64,000 nucleotides of DNA from Thalassotalea sp. G2M2-11 (GTDB lineage: Bacteria > Pseudomonadota > Gammaproteobacteria > Enterobacterales > Alteromonadaceae). Within the stretch, counting starts at the first letter, position 1, and each line of letters opens with the position of its first letter. Of this stretch, positions 45,440 to 54,887 are shown in pieces. The stretch covers positions 62,001 through 126,000 of the forward strand of contig NZ_JADNYL010000005.1 of the NCBI RefSeq assembly GCF_017168195.1. Reading direction: 5' to 3'. Below the pieces are notes generated by a model that saw nothing but the letters and a program-made list of their open reading frames with translations, was not told where the DNA came from and searched no databases. The translations under genes were made by a program, and so were the position numbers.

Positions 45440-46507
45440 ATGACCGTTAATCAATATTCGACAGGTATTTTAAAAGCCTTGTTAGTTACTGCCGCGTTAT
45501 TTATTGTCTTTGCTGGGGTAAAAACGGCAACTAACATAATCGTGCCATTTTTACTCTCCACTTTTATTGCCATTATATGTAACCCTTTAGTACTGAAAAT
45601 AGAAAAATATAAAGTCCCGAAATCAATAGCTGTACTGTTAGTGATCATGTTGTTTGTTATTGTGGTGTTATCGGTTGCAGGCCTGGTGGGAAAATCACTC
45701 GGTGAGTTATCTACCTTGATGCCACAATATCGAGAACAGTTAAAAGAGCAGTTATCCTGGGTCGTTACGCGATTAGCAGAATTGAATATCGTATTATCGA
45801 CAACATTGATCACTGAGTATGTTGATCCAGCTGCTGCGATGGGCTTAGCAGCTGATATGTTGAGTGGCCTGGGTAATGTGATGGCGAATCTGTTTTTGAT
45901 CATTATCACTGTGATCTTTATGTTGTTTGAAGCGCCAGCGTTATCCAAAAAGTTACATCTCGCACTGGACGATCCGCAAATGCGTATTAATCAGATAGAT
46001 CGCTTTTTATCTTCAGTGAATAATTATTTAGCAATTAAAACCTTAGTCAGTATCGCAACAGGCGCGTGTGTGTCTTTGATGTTATGGGCATTAGGCTTAG
46101 ACTTTCCATTGCTTTGGGGAGTATTAGCCTTTTTACTTAATTATATTCCTAATATCGGTTCTATCATTGCTGCAGTGCCTGCTATGTCATTAGCAATTTT
46201 ACAATTAGGCGCGCCACAAGCAGGTATTATTGGTTTGGGTTACTTAGCCATCAACACCGTGATGGGAAATGTGGTTGAGCCTAGATATTTAGGCCGTGGT
46301 TTGGGGTTATCCACCTTAGTGGTATTTTTGTCATTGATCTTTTGGGGCTGGTTGCTGGGCACTGTTGGTATGCTTTTGTCTGTGCCTTTAACCATGATCA
46401 TTAAAATAGCACTGGAAAGCTCAAAAGAAGGGCGCTGGTTTGCGGTGTTGTTAGCGGGTGATGATTTATCGGATTATCAGAAAAAAATTGAGCAACAAAC
46501 TGACTGA
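45440..46507 (+). CDS. AI-2E family transporter (PerM/YdiK-like)
   Basis: A 355-residue inner-membrane protein with about eight hydrophobic helices. The family-typical FLLNYIPNIGSIIAAVPA (around 233-250) and the VVEPRYLGRGLGLSTLVVFLSLIFWGWLLG block lie in the second half, with the long soluble stretch (about 85-150) between helices 3 and 4. Members export small molecules (autoinducer-2, indole) or act as Na+/H+ antiporters; substrate here unknown. Monocistronic between two terminators. Confidence 0.92.
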   Translation: MTVNQYSTGILKALLVTAALFIVFAGVKTATNIIVPFLLSTFIAIICNPLVLKIEKYKVPKSIAVLLVIMLFVIVVLSVAGLVGKSLGELSTLMPQYREQLKEQLSWVVTRLAELNIVLSTTLITEYVDPAAAMGLAADMLSGLGNVMANLFLIIITVIFMLFEAPALSKKLHLALDDPQMRINQIDRFLSSVNNYLAIKTLVSIATGACVSLMLWALGLDFPLLWGVLAFLLNYIPNIGSIIAAVPAMSLAILQLGAPQAGIIGLGYLAINTVMGNVVEPRYLGRGLGLSTLVVFLSLIFWGWLLGTVGMLLSVPLTMIIKIALESSKEGRWFAVLLAGDDLSDYQKKIEQQTD

Positions 46508-46588
46508 TTTGAAGTTTACAAAATTTAACAATTTCCTAGGGTTAGCATTAGACTACTATGCTATTGTCTGATGGTGTAAAACGAATAA

Positions 46589-47188
46589 GTGAAGATGATG
46601 AAATACTGGTTACTCGCGCTGTTAATAGGTTTATTTATGACGTCACATGCTTATGCAAGCAATCAAGACAAGCTTGCTGTGTTTGTGAAAAATGAAATGA
46701 ATGGCGATGATTACATCAATGGCGTAGGGGTTGAGGTCTGGTTGTCAGAACCCGATACAGAGCTTGCTTTGGCATTTAATACCTCGCTTGGCACGGCAGA
46801 AATTACCGATAGTCAACAATATCAACAGTCTTATGTTTCATGGGATTTTGGCGTTAAATTTGGCTACTTTTCTGATGTCTTCTTTTATGGTGAGATTGGC
46901 GTTGATATGGCAGAGCTCGTTTTGCAAGATCGTGATGAAGATGAGCATGATGATGTCTATGACAACGAGACGTTATTGCTTGAAATCGCTGATGCATTTT
47001 TATTTGATGAAAAGCGCAAGCGATATGATCAAGCAAACGATATTGATGCCTATCTTGGTGTTGGCGTCGGGATTAATATTGAACAATTTGCCATTGAAGC
47101 GTTTGCGCGTTCGCGCCAAATTGATGGTGAATATTGGAAAGCCGACAACCAAATATTTACTGGTATTAAGTTGTCAGTGATATTTTAG
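46589..47188 (+). CDS. Putative small outer-membrane beta-barrel protein
   Basis: About 197-199 residues with a signal peptide (MMKYWLLALLIGLFMTSHAYA). The mature part alternates polar and hydrophobic residues with many aromatic strand ends (VSWDFGVKFGYFSDVFFYGEIGVD, IDAYLGVGVGINIEQFAIEAFARS) and ends in hydrophobic IFTGIKLSVIF, as barrel proteins do. An acidic loop RDEDEHDDVYDNE sits in the middle. No family recognised. The start may be GTG 46589, ATG 46595 or ATG 46598; the ribosome binding site does not decide. Confidence 0.7.
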   Translation: MKMMKYWLLALLIGLFMTSHAYASNQDKLAVFVKNEMNGDDYINGVGVEVWLSEPDTELALAFNTSLGTAEITDSQQYQQSYVSWDFGVKFGYFSDVFFYGEIGVDMAELVLQDRDEDEHDDVYDNETLLLEIADAFLFDEKRKRYDQANDIDAYLGVGVGINIEQFAIEAFARSRQIDGEYWKADNQIFTGIKLSVIF

Positions 47189-47210
47189 TCGGTTACTTTT
47201 TACCGACTTT
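47187..47210. terminator. Bidirectional terminator between the barrel protein and DUF2947
   Basis: Stem AGTCGGT/ACCGACT with a TACTTTTT loop, overlapping both stop regions of the two convergent genes. Confidence 0.7.
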
Positions 47211-47663
47211 AAAATGTCCATTCGATTTAAACTGGATCACTTCATCTCGCTTTTTACCTATCAATAAGGTGCCATCGTCTAAAAAGAGTAAGTTTTTCCA
47301 GCAAACTTTAAAGTTTTTCCAATTTGTTTCAATAACTTGTTTTCTATTAATACAATAATAGACAGTGGTATTGTCCTCCCATTGTATATAGTCATCAATC
47401 AGTGTAGGTAAGGCATTATCATCGCTCTCCCATATACCTTGCCATTTACCATGTTCACACCAAGTTTTGCTATCAAATGCCCAATCACCCTGTTTAAAAA
47501 AGTCAGGATGATCTGCTGTTCTACTGATAAAGCTATCCCATAACACTGCAGAACGTTGCTCTGACATTACTTTTATTTGTTCGAGTGAGACTTTATCAAG
47601 TGGGATACTTTTGTGGCGAAAAATCCAAGAAAATTTAACGGACTCAAGAGGAATATAATTCAT
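47193..47663 (-). CDS. DUF2947-family protein
   Basis: A 156-residue cytoplasmic protein, rich in Trp and Lys. The beginning MNYIPLESVKFSWIFRHKSIP and the FFKQGDW segment are characteristic of DUF2947, a family seen in Vibrio, Shewanella and relatives without known function. No catalytic motif is visible. Monocistronic. Confidence 0.8.
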   Translation of the reverse strand: MNYIPLESVKFSWIFRHKSIPLDKVSLEQIKVMSEQRSAVLWDSFISRTADHPDFFKQGDWAFDSKTWCEHGKWQGIWESDDNALPTLIDDYIQWEDNTTVYYCINRKQVIETNWKNFKVCWKNLLFLDDGTLLIGKKRDEVIQFKSNGHFKVGKK

Positions 47664-47730
47664 TAATAAACAATATTAAGTTGATGAAAGGGTATTATAT
47701 CAGTTAGAAAAGGGTTTGTTGACGTTTTTC

Positions 47731-47762
47731 TATGGCGCCAATAATGATTATTTGGCGCCATA
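47731..47762. repeat. Perfect inverted repeat downstream of the comEA-like gene
   Basis: TATGGCGCCA (47731-47740) and TGGCGCCATA (47753-47762) form a 10 bp stem, and pairing continues into the AT-rich centre. It lacks a T-run on either side. Located just after the leftward ComEA-like gene, it may be a transcript-end hairpin, or a protein-binding palindrome. Confidence 0.6.
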
Positions 47763-47772
47763 AGATGGGGGA

Positions 47773-48120
47773 TTAAATAGCCAATCGGTTGGCATTTTTG
47801 TTTAAAATGGCTTTGCCAATGCCTTTAACTTTGACTAAATCTTCGATAGAAGCAAAATTTCCATGCTGCTCTCGATAGTGAATAATTGCTTGTGCTTTTT
47901 TCTTACCAATGCCTTTAAGCGTTAACAAGGCTTCACTATCTGCTTGATTAATATTGACAATATTTTTAACCAGTTCAGACTTTTGCTTGGCCTTAGCGTT
48001 AGCATTTTCATTTAGCACTGATTTTGCTTTGGCTTCTTGCTCTCCATCATTGAAGGCGATACTTGTGTAGCTAGATAGAGAGAGTACGAGTGCGATGGCA
48101 ATAGAGATACTATTTTTCAT
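47773..48120 (-). CDS. ComEA-like helix-hairpin-helix DNA-binding protein
   Basis: A 115-residue exported protein with a signal peptide (about 1-22, ...SSYTSIA). A Lys/Ala-rich linker is followed by tandem helix-hairpin-helix motifs (about 54-113; VNINQADSEALLTLKGIGKKKAQAIIHYR, then FASIEDLVKVKGIGKAILNKN). This matches ComEA/YbaV-type periplasmic DNA-binding proteins used in DNA uptake during natural transformation, or of unknown role in E. coli YbaV. Confidence 0.9.
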   Translation of the reverse strand: MKNSISIAIALVLSLSSYTSIAFNDGEQEAKAKSVLNENANAKAKQKSELVKNIVNINQADSEALLTLKGIGKKKAQAIIHYREQHGNFASIEDLVKVKGIGKAILNKNANRLAI

Positions 48121-48267
48121 AGTTAATTTCCTTATTTGATTGATTCCATTAAGTTGAGTAATGCTTGATAGTAAAACAGCATTTACCTTCTAAGGTTTAG
48201 AAAAGGAAGTGATGTTTGTCAAATGTGTCTTAACGTAATTAGTCTCAGATTTGTATAAGAAATTCTA

Positions 48268-49464
48268 TTATTCAGCTCTTAATGCATCAATGGGGGTAAG
48301 TTTTGCTGCATTTAATGCAGGGTAAATGCCAGCCAACAATCCAATGAAGGCCGAAAAACCGATGGCGATAAATAGCACTGAAAGGTTCATGGTAACTGGA
48401 ACGTCAACGAGAATAATTTGTGCGCTTATAAGCAAGACAAACACAACCAAATAGCCAATAACGCCGCTGATCATGGCAAGTAGCATGGCTTCGGCTAAAA
48501 ACAAGTTTCTAATGTGGCTTGACGAAAAACCTAGCGCACGTAGTAAACCAATTTCGCTGGTGCGTTCGGTGACTGTGATTGTCATAATGGTGGCAATACC
48601 GACAGCTCCAACAATTAATGAGATAACTCCTAAGCCAGAGCCTGCCATTTTGATAATAACTAGAATGTTATCTAGGCTTTTTAGCATGTCATCTTGGGTG
48701 ATCAAGGTAAAATCTTCAAGACCGTGGCGTTGTATGAGTTTACGCTTCACTAATTGTGCCACTTGCTGTGTGGCTAGCCCTTGTTGATAAAATAAGTCGA
48801 GTTCCATTAAGCTTTCGCGGTTAAAAAGTTGCATGGCTTTTGCTGCGGGAATGTAAATCATGTCGTCTAGATCTTGGCCAATGAATTCCCCTTTTTCTGC
48901 TAAAACACCAACGACTCTAAATCGTTGGCCGCCAACGTGAACTTTTTGACCAATCGCTGAAGAAAAGCCAAAAAGTTCGTGTTTAAGCTTGGCTCCGAGC
49001 ACAGCAAAATTTCTCGGCCGGATAGGATCATCAGCAGGTAAAAAATTACCTTGGGCAATGGTTAATTTCCATGCCTCGTTTGCTTTATTTCCCACACCTG
49101 CAACATCGGTATAGCGTGATTTTTTATCATGTTTGATTTTTGCTGTGCCCATCACCACAGGGACAGCATATTTGATGGCACGTAAATGACTTAACTGTTG
49201 ACTATCTTCTATTGTGAGTGGGCGAACTGTGTTGAGTAAGCCACCAAAACCAAAAGTTTCGGTTTTTCCTGGTGTAATGGCGATAATATTAGTGCCAAAC
49301 TGGGTAAACTCTTGTAATACATAATGGCGCATACTCTCGCCAATCGAGTTCATTAGTACGACCGCTGCCATACCTGTTGCAAAGCCTGCAATGGTCAGTA
49401 TTGCCCGAACACGCTGGGCAAGAATAGATTTTTTCACCCATTGAAATACATCAAGCAACTGCAC
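48268..49464 (-). CDS. MacB-like ABC permease, second permease of the operon
   Basis: A 398-residue FtsX/MacB permease: N-terminal helix (about 17-38), a large periplasmic domain (about 40-275; AVPVVMGTAKIKH, VGGQRFRVVGVLAEKGEFIGQD), then three C-terminal helices (from about 275) ending ALNAAKLTPIDALRAE. The open frame extends upstream, but GTG at 49464 has GAGGG seven bases before it and starts one base after the stop of the first permease, so it is the right start. Probably forms a heterodimer with the first permease. Confidence 0.92.
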   Translation of the reverse strand: MQLLDVFQWVKKSILAQRVRAILTIAGFATGMAAVVLMNSIGESMRHYVLQEFTQFGTNIIAITPGKTETFGFGGLLNTVRPLTIEDSQQLSHLRAIKYAVPVVMGTAKIKHDKKSRYTDVAGVGNKANEAWKLTIAQGNFLPADDPIRPRNFAVLGAKLKHELFGFSSAIGQKVHVGGQRFRVVGVLAEKGEFIGQDLDDMIYIPAAKAMQLFNRESLMELDLFYQQGLATQQVAQLVKRKLIQRHGLEDFTLITQDDMLKSLDNILVIIKMAGSGLGVISLIVGAVGIATIMTITVTERTSEIGLLRALGFSSSHIRNLFLAEAMLLAMISGVIGYLVVFVLLISAQIILVDVPVTMNLSVLFIAIGFSAFIGLLAGIYPALNAAKLTPIDALRAE

Positions 49465-49465
49465 G

Positions 49466-50671
49466 TTAATACCCTCGAAGCGCAATAACAGGATCTTGTT
49501 TGGCTGCGATAGATGCAGGCAGCCATGAAAATAAGATCCCGACAATAAATGCCAGCAGGGCGCTGGATACTGTTGCCCACCACGGAATACTCAGGGGGAA
49601 GTTCGGCCAGACTTGTGTTGCAATAAACACTACACTGTAACCTAGGCTAATACCTATCATCACTCCAAGACCGACCAAAATACTCGACTCAGTTAAAAAT
49701 AATCGTTTTACTTCACTTTGACTGGCGCCTAATGCTTTTAATAATCCTATCTCACTTTTACGGCGACTCACAGAGACATAGCTGACATTCATGATCAAAA
49801 AACCAGCAACAATTAAACTGATAGCTGCAATGGCGCCTATTGCCATAGTGACCAGTGAAATAATTTTATTAAATGATGTTAATAGGGCATTTTGACTGAC
49901 GATTGAAATATCATCCTCGCCATCATGCCGTTTGGCAATAACGGCTCTGATCTGCTGTTCGGTATAGGCTTCACTTCCTGCTTGTTTGAGAGTCAGTAAA
50001 ATTCGAAATAGACTGGGAGCATTGAATAAACTTTCAGCCGATCGTATGGGAATGATCACCATATCGCGCATATCAAGCCCCATTGATTCGCCACGCTCCT
50101 CAAGTAAGCCAATCACTCTGAACCTTTGACCACCGATCTTTAACCATTGGCCGATTGCTGTTTTATTGCCAAAGAGTTGTTGCTTTAATTTAAAACCCAG
50201 TACGCAAACAGCCGAGGCTCGCACATTACTTGTTTGTGGCAGCATTTGCCCTCGGCTTAAGGATAAATTCCTGATATGGAAAAATGCGGTGGAGCTGCCG
50301 ATGGTGATCACTTCGCGACTTAATCCTTGATAACTAACTAAGGCGGTACCTGCAATGATAGGTGCTGTTTGCTCGATAGTGGATATTCGGCTTAACGCAT
50401 CAGCATCTTCAATAGTCAGATCCCTTGGTGAGGTGCCATAGATAGGAACGGAGCCGCCAGTGGTTTCTTTTTTACCCGGTAAAACCACCATGACCTGATT
50501 ACCCAAATTTGAAAATTCTTGAGTAATAAATAAACGAGCACCTTCTCCTAGACTGGTCAGTAACAGTACAGAAGTCACGCCAATCGCTACGGCAAGCAGA
50601 AGCAGTATGGTTCTGATCCTATGTCGGATGAGCGCCAAATAGCAATAATGGTAGTTATCCGATAAACGCAT
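49466..50671 (-). CDS. MacB-like ABC permease, first permease of the operon
   Basis: A 401-residue permease with the same layout as its neighbour: N-terminal helix (about 17-40), periplasmic MacB domain (GLGLxx: IGGQRFRVIGLLEERGESMGLD), and three C-terminal helices ending AKQDPVIALRGY. Its ATG overlaps the stop of the ATPase gene (TAATG). The two permeases are related and probably arose by duplication; such pairs accompany one ATPase in tripartite export systems. Confidence 0.93.
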   Translation of the reverse strand: MRLSDNYHYCYLALIRHRIRTILLLLAVAIGVTSVLLLTSLGEGARLFITQEFSNLGNQVMVVLPGKKETTGGSVPIYGTSPRDLTIEDADALSRISTIEQTAPIIAGTALVSYQGLSREVITIGSSTAFFHIRNLSLSRGQMLPQTSNVRASAVCVLGFKLKQQLFGNKTAIGQWLKIGGQRFRVIGLLEERGESMGLDMRDMVIIPIRSAESLFNAPSLFRILLTLKQAGSEAYTEQQIRAVIAKRHDGEDDISIVSQNALLTSFNKIISLVTMAIGAIAAISLIVAGFLIMNVSYVSVSRRKSEIGLLKALGASQSEVKRLFLTESSILVGLGVMIGISLGYSVVFIATQVWPNFPLSIPWWATVSSALLAFIVGILFSWLPASIAAKQDPVIALRGY

Positions 50672-51378
50672 TATTCGTCACTTTTACTTGTTTGAGAGAC
50701 AGTATCTGTCGTTATTTGCCCATCCACCATAGTCAATTGTCGTTTGGCCCGTTTTCCGATCGCTTTATCATGAGTTACAATCAACAAAGTGATACCTTGT
50801 TGATTGAGTTGTTCTAATAATTCGATGACTTCATGCCCTGACGCTTGATCTAGGTTACCTGTCGGTTCATCCGCCAATAAAATATTGGGTGACATCACTA
50901 AGGCACGTGCAATAGCCACTCGCTGGAGTTGCCCGCCAGATAATTGTTGAGGGAGATGATTTAAGCGGTGAGCTATGCCGAGTTGTTTAAAAATTGGCTC
51001 TACAATTTGATGTCGTTTAGAGAGAGTTTTTTCTGCCAGCATTAATGGTAATGATGCATTTTCAAACGCGGTTAGCCGTGGGATCAAATGAAAATTTTGA
51101 AAGATAAAACCAATATGTTGGCGTCTAAGCTGAGCTCGGCTTTCTTCACTTAGCGTGGTGGTTTCACTAGTAAGTAACTGATATGTACCGCTGTCGAGTT
51201 GATCTAACATGCCGATGATATTTAATAAGGTTGATTTTCCTGAGCCTGATGGCCCCATAATTGAAATATAATCACCACTCTCGATAGTTAAATTGATGTT
51301 ATTTAACACATGTAAGGGCTGTTCACCCATCAGATAAGTTTTATTACCCTCTGTTATCTTGATTGCTGATTTTGCCAT
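50671..51378 (-). CDS. ABC transporter ATP-binding protein, MacB/LolD type
   Basis: A 235-residue ATPase. Walker [10 protein letters not shown] at 42-50, Q-loop [16 protein letters not shown], signature [15 protein letters not shown], Walker [15 protein letters not shown]-loop VTHDKA. Second gene of a four-gene operon, 10 bases after the membrane fusion protein gene. Confidence 0.95.
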   Translation of the reverse strand: MAKSAIKITEGNKTYLMGEQPLHVLNNINLTIESGDYISIMGPSGSGKSTLLNIIGMLDQLDSGTYQLLTSETTTLSEESRAQLRRQHIGFIFQNFHLIPRLTAFENASLPLMLAEKTLSKRHQIVEPIFKQLGIAHRLNHLPQQLSGGQLQRVAIARALVMSPNILLADEPTGNLDQASGHEVIELLEQLNQQGITLLIVTHDKAIGKRAKRQLTMVDGQITTDTVSQTSKSDE

Positions 51379-51388
51379 GTTCAGTGCC

Positions 51389-52534
51389 TTAATTACTCTG
51401 CACGACAGGTATTTTGGTCGTCACTTTAACGCCAGGACTCACGCCGGTTAAGCCGATAGAGGCGACTAGAATGTGTTGCCTAGTTAAGCCAGAGGTCACT
51501 TCGCTAAATTGCCAATTATTTAAGCCAATAGTGATAGCTTGGCGTTCAATGACATTATTTTGGTTAACCACTAAGACATATTCATTATTAATGATCAGAT
51601 CTGAAGGGATCCTGAGTACTTCATCTTTAGCTGCGAGAATGACTTCGATATCTGCGCTATAGCCAGCGAGAAAATGCGGTGATTGGTGTTGGTCAATGTC
51701 GACTTCTACAGTGACAGTACGCGCTTGTTTTTCATAGTCTTGAATGTAAGGGGCGATCCGTCTTAACGTACCTGCAAATGTTTGCCCGCGAAAAGCATCT
51801 AAAGTAATGTTTACTGGGCGTCCAACAGTGAGGTTTGCAGCGTCAACTTCATCAATTGGGGCAGTGATGTAATGACAGTCATCAGTTAAAATATCTACAG
51901 CAGGAGGGGTAGCAACACCTGGTGGGGAAGGCGTGGTATATTCGCCTATTTCTCCAGTGACTTTCGCAATAATGCCATCAAATGGTGCGGTTAAATAGCT
52001 TTGCTCAAGATATGCGTCAATGTTTTTCACCGCGGCTTTATTTGCTAATAGTTCTGCTGTTGCGGCTTGGCAGTTCGCTTGTGCAACGTCAGCTTGCGCT
52101 TGAGCTTGTTCGAGATCTTCCTCAGAGGTGAGTTTTTGGGCCAGAAGGCGTGTTTGTCGCTGCGCATCTTTTGCTGCTTTATCAGCTAAGATACAGGCGC
52201 TATTTTTATGGCTTTCTCCTGCTGCAACCAAGGCAAGCATTTGCTGTTTTTTGGTGAGTTTATCTTTGTTCCACAAGGAAAGTAATAATTGTCCTTGTGT
52301 GACGTGCTGACCCTCTTTTACTTGTATATCTTCGATTTGTCCGCCAATGGGAAGAGACATGCGTGCACGTTGACATGCAGTGACTGTCCCTGCGCGAGTG
52401 TTAGCAATCGTTTGTTCTACCCGGCCGATAGATGGTTGAATAACGTTTACCGTGATCACTTTCTCTTGCGTCAGCCAAAGATAAAGTAAGGCGATTGTTA
52501 AGGTCAATATAATCCAGCGAAGCCAGTTCCACAT
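51389..52534 (-). CDS. HlyD/MacA-like periplasmic adaptor (membrane fusion protein)
   Basis: A 381-residue protein anchored by an N-terminal helix (about 6-21). A lipoyl half-motif (RMSLPIGGQIEDIQVKEGQHVTQGQLLLSL) precedes an alpha-helical hairpin (about 95-170), and the second lipoyl half (YLTAPFDGIIAKVTGEIGEYT) with beta-barrel and membrane-proximal domains follows. It bridges the ABC permeases to an outer-membrane channel. No TolC gene is in the operon, so a TolC encoded elsewhere would be used. Export substrate (peptide, lipid, macrolide-like) cannot be told. Confidence 0.92.
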   Translation of the reverse strand: MWNWLRWIILTLTIALLYLWLTQEKVITVNVIQPSIGRVEQTIANTRAGTVTACQRARMSLPIGGQIEDIQVKEGQHVTQGQLLLSLWNKDKLTKKQQMLALVAAGESHKNSACILADKAAKDAQRQTRLLAQKLTSEEDLEQAQAQADVAQANCQAATAELLANKAAVKNIDAYLEQSYLTAPFDGIIAKVTGEIGEYTTPSPPGVATPPAVDILTDDCHYITAPIDEVDAANLTVGRPVNITLDAFRGQTFAGTLRRIAPYIQDYEKQARTVTVEVDIDQHQSPHFLAGYSADIEVILAAKDEVLRIPSDLIINNEYVLVVNQNNVIERQAITIGLNNWQFSEVTSGLTRQHILVASIGLTGVSPGVKVTTKIPVVQSN

Positions 52535-52627
52535 GATTGTGATCCTTTAATGAGCTTACGCTAATATTAGGAGTAAATAACTTTGTTAACAATGATCTAC
52601 ATTAAGTTATCGTCACTAAGCTTTTGA

Positions 52628-53086
52628 TCACTCACTGCGCTCTTTAAGATACTGTTGATAATCGGGAACCGTTTTTTGATAGCTTTGACTAAACAGAGGT
52701 GAGGTCACTAACAAGTCTGCGGTAGAACGGTTACAAGCAACAGGAATATTCCATACCGCTGCTAAGCGTAGCAATGCTTTCACATCTGGATCGTGAGGCT
52801 GCGCTTCTAATGGATCCCAAAAAAAGATCATGATATCGACTTTCTGTTCCGTGATCAGTGCACCAATTTGCTGATCGCCACCAAGTGGACCACTGATGAG
52901 TTTGTTAACCGATAATTGGGTGTTTTTCTCAATATGTAATCCGGTTGTGCCTGTGGTGAATAAAGTGTGTTGCTGTAAAGCTGATTGGTGATCCTGACAC
53001 CACTGTATCAAGGCACTTTTCATATTATCATGAGCAACTAATGCCACTGATTTTTTTACTGGTGCTGAAATTGTTTTATATTGCAT
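52628..53086 (-). CDS. mgsA: Methylglyoxal synthase
   Basis: A 152-residue enzyme, exactly the E. coli length, converting dihydroxyacetone phosphate to methylglyoxal and phosphate. Catalytic D71 (GPLGGDQQ), H98 and D101 ([13 protein letters not shown]) align with E. coli at the same numbers; the phosphate site TGTTG is at 45-49. The frame continues 14 codons upstream, but the ATG at 53086 (MQYKTIS) gives the family length. Monocistronic. Confidence 0.96.
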   Translation of the reverse strand: MQYKTISAPVKKSVALVAHDNMKSALIQWCQDHQSALQQHTLFTTGTTGLHIEKNTQLSVNKLISGPLGGDQQIGALITEQKVDIMIFFWDPLEAQPHDPDVKALLRLAAVWNIPVACNRSTADLLVTSPLFSQSYQKTVPDYQQYLKERSE

Positions 53087-53278
53087 CACTGATGACCTAA
53101 CCGTTACATTTATTGAAAAGATTAGCATAAAACAATCTTGATTCTTGACTATTTGTTTAGACTAAATATTTATAATATCAGTACTTTTTTGTATGGGCGT
53201 GTTCGACAAATGACTAAGTAGTTTGCAAAAGTGGTAAGACCTGATAGCCTTGAAAAAAAATACTAAGAAATTGTAATT

Positions 53279-54334
53279 ATGTCGACACAAGTTAACTATA
53301 CTGGCAAAACGAATAAAGGCTTTGCGTTATCACTAAGCAATGATGCAAGTTTACCTTCCTCAAAGCGTATTTCCCTGATTGAAAAGCCAATTCCAGCGCT
53401 GGCGAAAGGGCAAGTGTTGGTCAAAATGTTAGCGGCACCTGTTAACCCTTCAGATCTTGTACATTTATTAGGAAAGTATGGAATTAGTGCCAATGATGGG
53501 GCTTATGTTGGCTTTGAAGGGACTGGTATTGTCGTTGACGCTAATGCTGGCTTATATGGTAAATGGCTGATTGGCAAACGAGTTGCGCTCTCCGCTCAGC
53601 CAGGCAATGATGGGGTGTGGGCAAATTATGCCATTACCAAAGCCAACTATTGTTTACCGGTGCGAAAATCGTTAACCAATGAACAAGCCGCTACTTTGAT
53701 CGTTAACCCTTGTACCGCAGTTTGCTTAGTTGAAAGAGCAAAAGCGTTGGGAGCAAAGGCAATTGTCATTAATGCGGCGGCGAGTCAGGTTGGCAAAGGG
53801 GTCATTCGTTATGCTAAACGACATCAAATTAACACTATCGCTACGGTGAGAAGTGAGCAAAATGTTGAGGTTTTACAGCAACTAGGAGCTGATAAAGTAC
53901 TGTTAACCACTGCCGATGATTATCACGATCAGCTTAAGACAGCATGTCAGCACTATCACGCTACTGTGTTGTTAGATGCGGTTGCCGCAGATGACACGCC
54001 GCAAGTGTTAAAAGCCATGCCTAACAGCTCGACCGCAATAGTGTATGGTCGATTAACTGAAACTTATGATCCCATTGGCGGCTTGTTTTCTGTGGCAGAT
54101 GTGATTTTTCGCGATATTAAAATAGAAGGCTTTTGGCTAGCAAAGTACATTGGCAGTGCCAGTCCATTACAGGTTATTTTATTAAGCCGTAAAGTACAAA
54201 AGCTGTTTGAACAAGGGATTTTTCACACCGATATTGCCAAAGTCACTGACTTTGACGGATTTGCTCAAGCTCTTGATCATTACGCAAAATGTAAAAGTGA
54301 CGGTAAAGTTATTTTAATACCTGATCACAGTTAA
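53279..54334 (+). CDS. Zinc-independent MDR-family oxidoreductase
   Basis: A 351-residue medium-chain dehydrogenase/reductase of the quinone oxidoreductase/enoyl reductase branch. The N-terminal GroES-like domain has AAPVNPSDLVHLLGKYG, and the Rossmann domain has the cofactor loop INAAASQVGKGVIRYAK (about 163-179). The structural and catalytic zinc cysteines of alcohol dehydrogenases are missing. It likely reduces an activated double bond or quinone with NADPH; substrate unknown. Confidence 0.85.
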   Translation: MSTQVNYTGKTNKGFALSLSNDASLPSSKRISLIEKPIPALAKGQVLVKMLAAPVNPSDLVHLLGKYGISANDGAYVGFEGTGIVVDANAGLYGKWLIGKRVALSAQPGNDGVWANYAITKANYCLPVRKSLTNEQAATLIVNPCTAVCLVERAKALGAKAIVINAAASQVGKGVIRYAKRHQINTIATVRSEQNVEVLQQLGADKVLLTTADDYHDQLKTACQHYHATVLLDAVAADDTPQVLKAMPNSSTAIVYGRLTETYDPIGGLFSVADVIFRDIKIEGFWLAKYIGSASPLQVILLSRKVQKLFEQGIFHTDIAKVTDFDGFAQALDHYAKCKSDGKVILIPDHS

Positions 54335-54335
54335 A

Positions 54336-54809
54336 CTATCGTTGCTCAGCTATCGCCACCATTTTTGCATTCAAAATTTGACTAAAAGCTTGTGGCGTAG
54401 TTTCTATTTCAAGGCCACGTTTGCCACCACTAACAAATACAGTGGTAAGATTTTCCATACTGTTATCAATCAGCGTGGGTAATCGTTTCTTCTGTCCAAA
54501 AGGGCTTACTCCACCTAGCACATAGCCTGTTGTGCTTTGTACTTTTTGCGGTGCTGCCATTATTGCTTTTTTTACGTTGAGTGCTTTGGCCGTTTGTTTT
54601 AAGTTCAATTGAGCACTCACAGGAATAATGGCGACGGCAAGTGAATGGTCATCTGTTTCAACCACCAGTGTTTTGTATATTCTGTTTGCGGCTACCGCTA
54701 ACTTTTCGGCCGCTTCTTCACCATAGTGGCTGTTGTTTTTATCGTGTTGATAGTGATGTAGCTGATAGCTAACTGTTGATTTATCAAGTTGCTTAACTGC
54801 CGGTGTCAT
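54336..54809 (-). CDS. ybaK: Cys-tRNA(Pro)/Cys-tRNA(Cys) deacylase YbaK
   Basis: A 157-residue protein (E. coli YbaK 159) that hydrolyses Cys-tRNA-Pro formed by ProRS mischarging. Conserved blocks: Y-Q-L-H-H-Y near the start, HYGEEAAEKLAV, the lysine in LNVKKAIMA, and TGYVLGGVSPFGQKKRLPT. Its active-site lysine should be one of the KK in the central block. Convergent with the MDR gene, two bases apart, with no terminator between. Confidence 0.95.
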   Translation of the reverse strand: MTPAVKQLDKSTVSYQLHHYQHDKNNSHYGEEAAEKLAVAANRIYKTLVVETDDHSLAVAIIPVSAQLNLKQTAKALNVKKAIMAAPQKVQSTTGYVLGGVSPFGQKKRLPTLIDNSMENLTTVFVSGGKRGLEIETTPQAFSQILNAKMVAIAEQR

Positions 54810-54887
54810 TGTTTTAATTTCCTAAATCACTTTATCCATTCTGTTCACCATTAAATTAAGATAGAATTTAGTTAATAACAATAATTA

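Noticed and set aside
46731-47180. A 149-codon plus-strand frame within the barrel-protein gene
   Set aside because: It is the +1 frame of 46589-47188, whose own frame has a signal peptide and barrel pattern; the alternative has neither.
53145-53176. TTGACT and TATAAT upstream of the MDR dehydrogenase as a promoter
   Set aside because: The spacing between the two hexamers is 20 bases, too long for a standard sigma-70 promoter, and alternatives are weak.
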